Assembly: GCA_964356295.1 (NCBI GenBank)
Contig: CAYHHE010000100.1
Span: forward strand, 1-8,477
Origin: CAVQGZ01 sp964356295
GTDB lineage: Bacteria; Actinomycetota; Actinomycetes; Jiangellales; Jiangellaceae
Length of the DNA: 8,477 nt
Direction of reading: 5' to 3'
Shown here: one piece after another, positions 5,947 to 8,477 of the stretch
Position numbering within the stretch: position 1 is the first letter of the stretch
Layout of the letters: the number at the start of each line of letters is the position of its first letter
The notes under the pieces: model-generated
The model's database searches: none
What the model was told of the DNA's origin: nothing
What the model saw: the letters and a program-made list of their open reading frames with translations, nothing else
Position numbers and translations under genes: made by a program

Positions 5947-6058
5947 GATCCACGGCGGTTCTGGTGCGCCCGGCTGGTGATCCACGGCGGGTTCGGTGCG
6001 CTGCGGGCACCAAACCCGCCGTCGACGGGGAACCGTGAGCACCAATCCTGCCATCGAC
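5947..6058. repeat. Inverted repeat of four 20-22 bp units with 32-bp period
   Basis: Two direct copies of a GATCCACGGCGG(G)TTC(T)GGTGCG unit occur at 5947-5968 and 5979-6000. Two inverted copies occur at 6007-6026 (GCACCAAACCCGCCGTCGAC) and 6039-6058 (GCACCAATCCTGCCATCGAC). Both arms have a 32-base period and all four units are symmetric about position 6003. The inner pair matches at nearly every base (GGCGGGTTCGGTGC against GCACCAAACCCGCC, one mismatch). Weaker symmetry seems to continue outward to about 5910 and 6096. The element lies between the dead SRPBCC gene and the 3' end of the OsmC gene. It could be a palindromic dispersed repeat, a MITE-like remnant or a strong bidirectional terminator. 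No coding potential is recognised. Confidence 0.65.
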
Positions 6059-6136
6059 ACGGACGTGAAGGGGGCTGGTGCACCCACGACCCACCTGTCA
6101 GCGCGACGGCGTCCCGGCCCGGTCGTGCGTGGGCTT

Positions 6137-6148
6137 GGCGGCTACGCC
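6137..6148 (-). terminator. Weak hairpin after the OsmC gene
   Basis: GGCG (6137-6140) pairs with CGCC (6145-6148) around a four-base loop, 11 bases past the OsmC stop on the minus strand. It is also enclosed by the inverted pair ACCTGTC (6093-6099) and GACAGGT (6154-6160). The stem is short, so a terminator role is tentative. Confidence 0.25.
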
Positions 6149-6159
6149 GTGCAGACAGG

Positions 6160-6708
6160 TCAGGCCAGGGTGATGGCGACGGGGATGGCGGCCTGCAGGG
6201 TGTGACCGATCCGGGACGTGCCGAGGACGGCGTCGTGCAGCCGGTGGATCTCCTCGGGGGCCGCCTCGGCGTCGAGGTGCACGGTGGCGGCCACCGAGTC
6301 GAGCCCGGCGTGCCCGGCGCGTAGCCCGAGGAAGGCGGCCAGGTCCAGCTGGCCCTCGAGGTCGATGCGCAGGCTCCGGATCGCGATGCCCTCGGCCGTC
6401 GCGTGGGCCGCGTAGCCCACGGTCAGGCAGTTGCCCAGTGCCGCCAGCAGCAGCTCGACAGGGTTCGGGGCGGTGTCGTGCCCGCCGAGCGAGCGCGGCT
6501 CGTCCGAGCCGATCGGGTCGAACGCCCGGACCTGGGCCCGGGAGCGCAGGCCACCAGACCAGGTGACGCTGGCCTGCCAGGTTGTTGCGGCGGTTCTCGA
6601 GGTGCAGGCGGGTCCGTCGACCAGTGCAGCGAGGCTGGCGAGGTCGACCCCGTTGAACGGGTCAGGCTCGGCCAGGGTGGTGGTGCTGTGGGTGGTGGTC
6701 ATATCCAT
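6160..6708 (-). CDS. OsmC family protein
   Basis: This 182-residue protein is in the OsmC/Ohr superfamily, whose characterised members reduce organic hydroperoxides with paired cysteines. The family core is plain: RTAATTWQASVTWSGGLRSRAQVRAF, then the central helix PNPVELLLAALGNCLTVGYAAHATAEGI with Cys94, then IRSLRIDLEGQLDLAAFLGLR. The end is HLDAEAAPEEIHRLHDAVLGTSRIGHTLQAAIPVAITL. Where peroxidases carry the second Cys (the CPV/CPI position) this protein has Thr164-Ser165, so a classical Ohr disulfide cannot form. This is common in a less-studied OsmC subgroup and may mean a different activity. The ATG at 6708 is preferred because GGAG lies six bases before it; the ATGs at 6720, 6702 and 6759 lack a good site. 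It is monocistronic as far as can be seen. Confidence 0.9.
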   Translation of the reverse strand: MDMTTTHSTTTLAEPDPFNGVDLASLAALVDGPACTSRTAATTWQASVTWSGGLRSRAQVRAFDPIGSDEPRSLGGHDTAPNPVELLLAALGNCLTVGYAAHATAEGIAIRSLRIDLEGQLDLAAFLGLRAGHAGLDSVAATVHLDAEAAPEEIHRLHDAVLGTSRIGHTLQAAIPVAITLA

Positions 6709-6760
6709 CGGGGTCTCCATGAGAGGGTTCGAACATCGAAGATGATCATGTTGTGACACG
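6709..6760 (-). promoter_or_regulatory. Candidate operator region upstream of the OsmC gene
   Basis: Close before the OsmC start lie the palindromes GTTCGAAC (6727-6734) and ATGATCAT (6742-6749), and a wider pair AACAT (6732-6736) and ATGTT (6748-6752). OsmC/Ohr genes are often controlled by MarR- or TetR-type regulators at such sites, but no regulator is assigned here and no clear -10/-35 pair stands out. Confidence 0.3.
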
Positions 6761-6854
6761 AGAGGCAGTCGTCATACCAACGTGGGCAGAGGCGCCCGGC
6801 TTCTGGAGGGGACTGCGGCGGTGTCGTCGGGCCGTTCCCTCGACCGCTCGCGTG

Positions 6855-6930
6855 TGAGGTTGTCGCGTCCAGGGAACGCGACGCACCCCGGCGTGTCAAA
6901 TGGACACGCCTCGGTTCGTGGGCAACCTCA
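6855..6930 (-). other. Structured three-stem element at the 3' end of tetR
   Basis: An outer stem TGAGGTTG (6855-6862) with CAACCTCA (6923-6930) encloses two perfect hairpins. One is TCGCGT (6863-6868) with ACGCGA (6876-6881), loop seven. The other is GGCGTGTC (6890-6897) with GACACGCC (6903-6910), loop five. The outer stem includes the tetR stop (6928-6930). The simplest role is a tandem terminator for tetR; the closed three-way-junction shape also allows a structured RNA or a cruciform. Confidence 0.55.
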
Positions 6931-7560
6931 GCGCTGCTGGGCGAGTCCGGTCAGGACGGCGTCCTGCGCCAGCGCAGCCACCGCGTGGGCCAGCTCAGGA
7001 GGGTGGCGACGGTCGACGGCCCACAGGGCAGCGACGCCGTGCATGGTCGACCACAGCGCCAGAGCGGTGACGAATGGGTCTTCGGCCCGAAGCAGCCCAC
7101 GTGCGATCGCCTCCTGGACGTCAGCGACGAGGTCGACCAGCGCCTGGCCCTCCCCGGGGGTCGCGGGCTGGTCGTGGTCGACCGCGCCGGGGGAGAGGAA
7201 GAGCACCCGGAACAGCGCCGGCCGGGCCAGTGCGAAGTCGAGATACGCCCGGCCGCGTTTGCTCAGCCGCATGAGGGGGTCGTCCTCCTCGGTCACCGCC
7301 GCCGCCTGATCGGCCCTGAACTGCGCCCATCCCCGCAGGCTGGCCTCGTGCAGCAGGAGCTCTCGGGTGGGCCAGTAGTGGTACAGCGACGGAGGAGTGC
7401 AGCCGGCCTCGGCCACGACGGACGCGATCGTCACTCGCTCGGGGCCGCCGGCGTCCACCAGCTGGTTCAGGGCGGCGACAAGGATCGCCTCGCGCACGTC
7501 CGTCCGATCGCTGGGACGGCCAGGCCGTCGCCGCGTCCCCGGAGCAGCGCGATCTGCCAT
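6928..7560 (-). CDS. TetR family transcriptional regulator
   Basis: This 210-residue regulator has the TetR N-terminal helix-turn-helix at about residues 20-68. It reads REAILVAALNQLVDAGGPERVTIASVVAEAGCTPPSLYHYWPTRELLLHEA, with the typical recognition helix TPPSLYHYWPTRELL. The C-terminal part (about 80-210; RGRAYLDFALARPALFRVLFL, LWSTMHGVAALWAVD) resembles the TetR_C_33 / WHG-type ligand-binding domain, in which W-x-x-x-HG is characteristic; here the residues are LWSTMHG. A basic RRRPGRPSDR tail precedes the HTH. The ATG at 7560 has a G-rich ribosome site (AGAGGGGGTG). The gene is divergent from a CPBP protease gene with 71 bases between the starts. A palindrome there suggests it represses itself, the protease gene, or both. 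The ligand is unknown. Confidence 0.93.
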   Translation of the reverse strand: MADRAAPGTRRRPGRPSDRTDVREAILVAALNQLVDAGGPERVTIASVVAEAGCTPPSLYHYWPTRELLLHEASLRGWAQFRADQAAAVTEEDDPLMRLSKRGRAYLDFALARPALFRVLFLSPGAVDHDQPATPGEGQALVDLVADVQEAIARGLLRAEDPFVTALALWSTMHGVAALWAVDRRHPPELAHAVAALAQDAVLTGLAQQR

Positions 7561-7570
7561 CGCACCCCCT

Positions 7571-7589
7571 CTTGACAGATTCTAACAAG
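7571..7589. promoter_or_regulatory. Candidate TetR operator
   Basis: CTTGacAGAtTCTaaCAAG is a 19-bp imperfect palindrome with seven of nine base pairs matched. It lies in the short gap between tetR and the CPBP gene. Size, place and overlap with a TTGACA box fit a TetR-family operator that blocks polymerase. Binding by the neighbouring TetR is inferred from the divergent layout. Confidence 0.55.
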
Positions 7590-7597
7590 ACTATAAT
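7572..7597 (+). promoter_or_regulatory. Promoter elements for the CPBP protease gene
   Basis: A perfect TTGACA (7572-7577) and a perfect TATAAT (7592-7597) lie in an AT-rich island that stands out from the GC-rich surroundings. Their spacing is 14 bases, shorter than the usual 16-18. AATATT at 7595-7600 would give a 17-base spacing but is a poorer -10. The TATAAT and ATATTGAATAT (7596-7606) may also serve the divergent tetR promoter. Confidence 0.5.
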
Positions 7598-7631
7598 ATT
7601 GAATATAGCAGTACTACACAAAGAGGTCGAG

Positions 7632-8475
7632 ATGACCGCTCAGCAGACCGCCGACACAGCCCCTCAGGCCCGCGGTGATGGTCGGGTGCGGGCCTGGGTC
7701 GTGGCACACCCACTGCTGACCTACGTCCTGCTCACGTACGCCATCAGCTGGGCGTGGTGGGTTCCACTGGCCTTGACCGGGACGTCGACTCGCTCGGGCC
7801 TGGGCTGGCCCACCCACCTGCCAGGACTCCTCGGCGCGGCGATCGCCGCGGTCGTGGTGACCGCGATGGTGTCGGGACGGTCCGGCCTGCGTGACCTCGC
7901 CGAGCGCACGTGGCGCTGGCGAGTGCCCGCCCGGTGGTACCTGGTCGTCGCCGTCACCGCCGGCATGATCGTGCTGGCCCCGCTCAGCCGCGCCGTCGTG
8001 GGCGAGGCGCTGCCGACGGCGTCGGAGTACCTCACCTACTCCGGCATCGGCGTCCTGCCGGGGATCGTCACCATCCTCATCGTGCTCCTCGTCAACGGGT
8101 TCGGCGAGGAGATCGGCTGGCGCGGCTTCCTCGCTGACGGCCTGCTGCTGCGGCACGGGGTGGTCCGTACCGGACTGATGGTCGCCCCCGTCTGGGCGTT
8201 GTGGCACCTGCCCATGTTCGCGGTGGTGGCCAACCTCGTCGATCTCGGCGCCGCGGGCGCGGTCGGCTGGTTCGTCGGGCTGACCGCAGGATCCATCGTT
8301 CTCACCTGGCTGTACCGCGGCAGCGGCCGCAGCATCGCGCTCGTGGCCCTCTGGCACGCGTCCTTCAACATGGTCACCGCCACTGAGGCGGGAAGCGGGG
8401 TCCCAGCCGCGGTTCGCCAGCACCCTCGTCATGGCTGCCGCCCTGATCATCGCCGTCCGCGACTGGCGCTCCTAG
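7632..8475 (+). CDS. CPBP family intramembrane metalloprotease, apparent C-terminal frameshift
   Basis: This is a polytopic CPBP (CAAX protease/bacteriocin-processing, Abi-like) protein. All three signature motifs are present: EE-x-x-x-R as Glu159, Glu160 and Arg164 in GFGEEIGWRGF; His192 in APVWALWHLPMF; and His242 with Asn246 in ALWHASFNM. Hydrophobic spans lie at about residues 27-49, 64-80, 102-118, 141-156, 178-200 and 208-227. The ATG at 7632 has GAGG (7623-7626) at five-base spacing. The frame gives clean family sequence to about Val261 (8414), then turns into Arg/His-rich sequence without a stop before the window ends. The +1 frame from 8416 gives ASTLVMAAALIIAVRDWRS and TAG at 8473-8475, a natural last membrane helix. 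The full protein would be about 280 residues. An extra base near 8411-8415 (GCGGTTCGCC) is the likely cause, either real or a sequencing error. The catalytic part is intact. Confidence 0.85.
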   Translation, partial: MTAQQTADTAPQARGDGRVRAWVVAHPLLTYVLLTYAISWAWWVPLALTGTSTRSGLGWPTHLPGLLGAAIAAVVVTAMVSGRSGLRDLAERTWRWRVPARWYLVVAVTAGMIVLAPLSRAVVGEALPTASEYLTYSGIGVLPGIVTILIVLLVNGFGEEIGWRGFLADGLLLRHGVVRTGLMVAPVWALWHLPMFAVVANLVDLGAAGAVGWFVGLTAGSIVLTWLYRGSGRSIALVALWHASFNMVTATEAGSGVPAAVRQHPRHGCRPDHRRPRLALL

Positions 8476-8477
8476 TA

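Noticed and set aside
5388..6038. Plus-strand 216-codon open frame as a real gene
   Set aside because: Only short pieces resemble proteins (ArsR wing, SRPBCC C-terminal helix), separated by sequence that makes sense only in other frames; it is a chance frame across two pseudogenes.
5947..6058. CRISPR-like array
   Set aside because: Only two direct copies per arm with about 10-base spacers, arranged as an inverted pair, and no cas genes nearby.
7614..8450. Minus-strand open frame of 278 codons
   Set aside because: It is antisense to the CPBP gene, which carries all catalytic motifs; the composition is typical of an antisense GC-rich frame.

Overview
The window is typical high-GC actinobacterial DNA: strong third-position G/C bias, Arg/Ala/Val-rich proteins, GGAGG-type ribosome sites, GTG starts and T-tract-free hairpin terminators. 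The gene set suggests a soil-type Actinomycetota member, perhaps of the Geodermatophilaceae/Nocardioides kind, but no marker gene is present to fix the genus.

Layout. Positions 6-1249 (+): a DUF4126 membrane protein, a cluster of hairpins, then a LURP-one-related (Tubby-like fold) protein. Positions 1263-3201 (-): a LuxR-type response regulator-like protein followed by an aldo/keto reductase of the 'YRPAR' subgroup, which lacks the catalytic His. Positions 3386-3685 (+): a small exported or membrane-anchored protein, divergent from luxR. Positions 3713-5344 (-): a 14-TM DHA2-type MFS exporter, with two perfect palindromes upstream of its start. Positions 5345-6159: no intact gene. This stretch holds the remains of a decayed ArsR regulator + SRPBCC (AHSA1-like) gene pair and a long imperfect inverted repeat built from 32-bp units. 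Positions 6160-6708 (-): an OsmC-family protein. Positions 6709-6927: non-coding, with a strongly structured element just after the tetR stop. Positions 6928-7560 (-): a TetR regulator. Positions 7632-8475 (+): a CPBP (CAAX-type) intramembrane protease, transcribed divergently from tetR across a 71-bp AT-rich promoter region and carrying an apparent C-terminal frameshift just before the window ends.

How the genes work together. The only pairing well supported by the sequence is TetR/CPBP: a 19-bp imperfect palindrome overlaps a TTGACA box in their shared promoter, so TetR probably represses one or both genes. LuxR and the reductase are co-directional but 184 bp apart, so an operon is possible but not shown. 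The remaining genes look like unrelated stress, transport and housekeeping accessory genes. I see no CRISPR array, tRNA, rRNA, transposase, phage gene or coherent undescribed defence or biosynthetic system. The least ordinary material is in the two non-coding stretches at 5345-6159 and 6709-6927.
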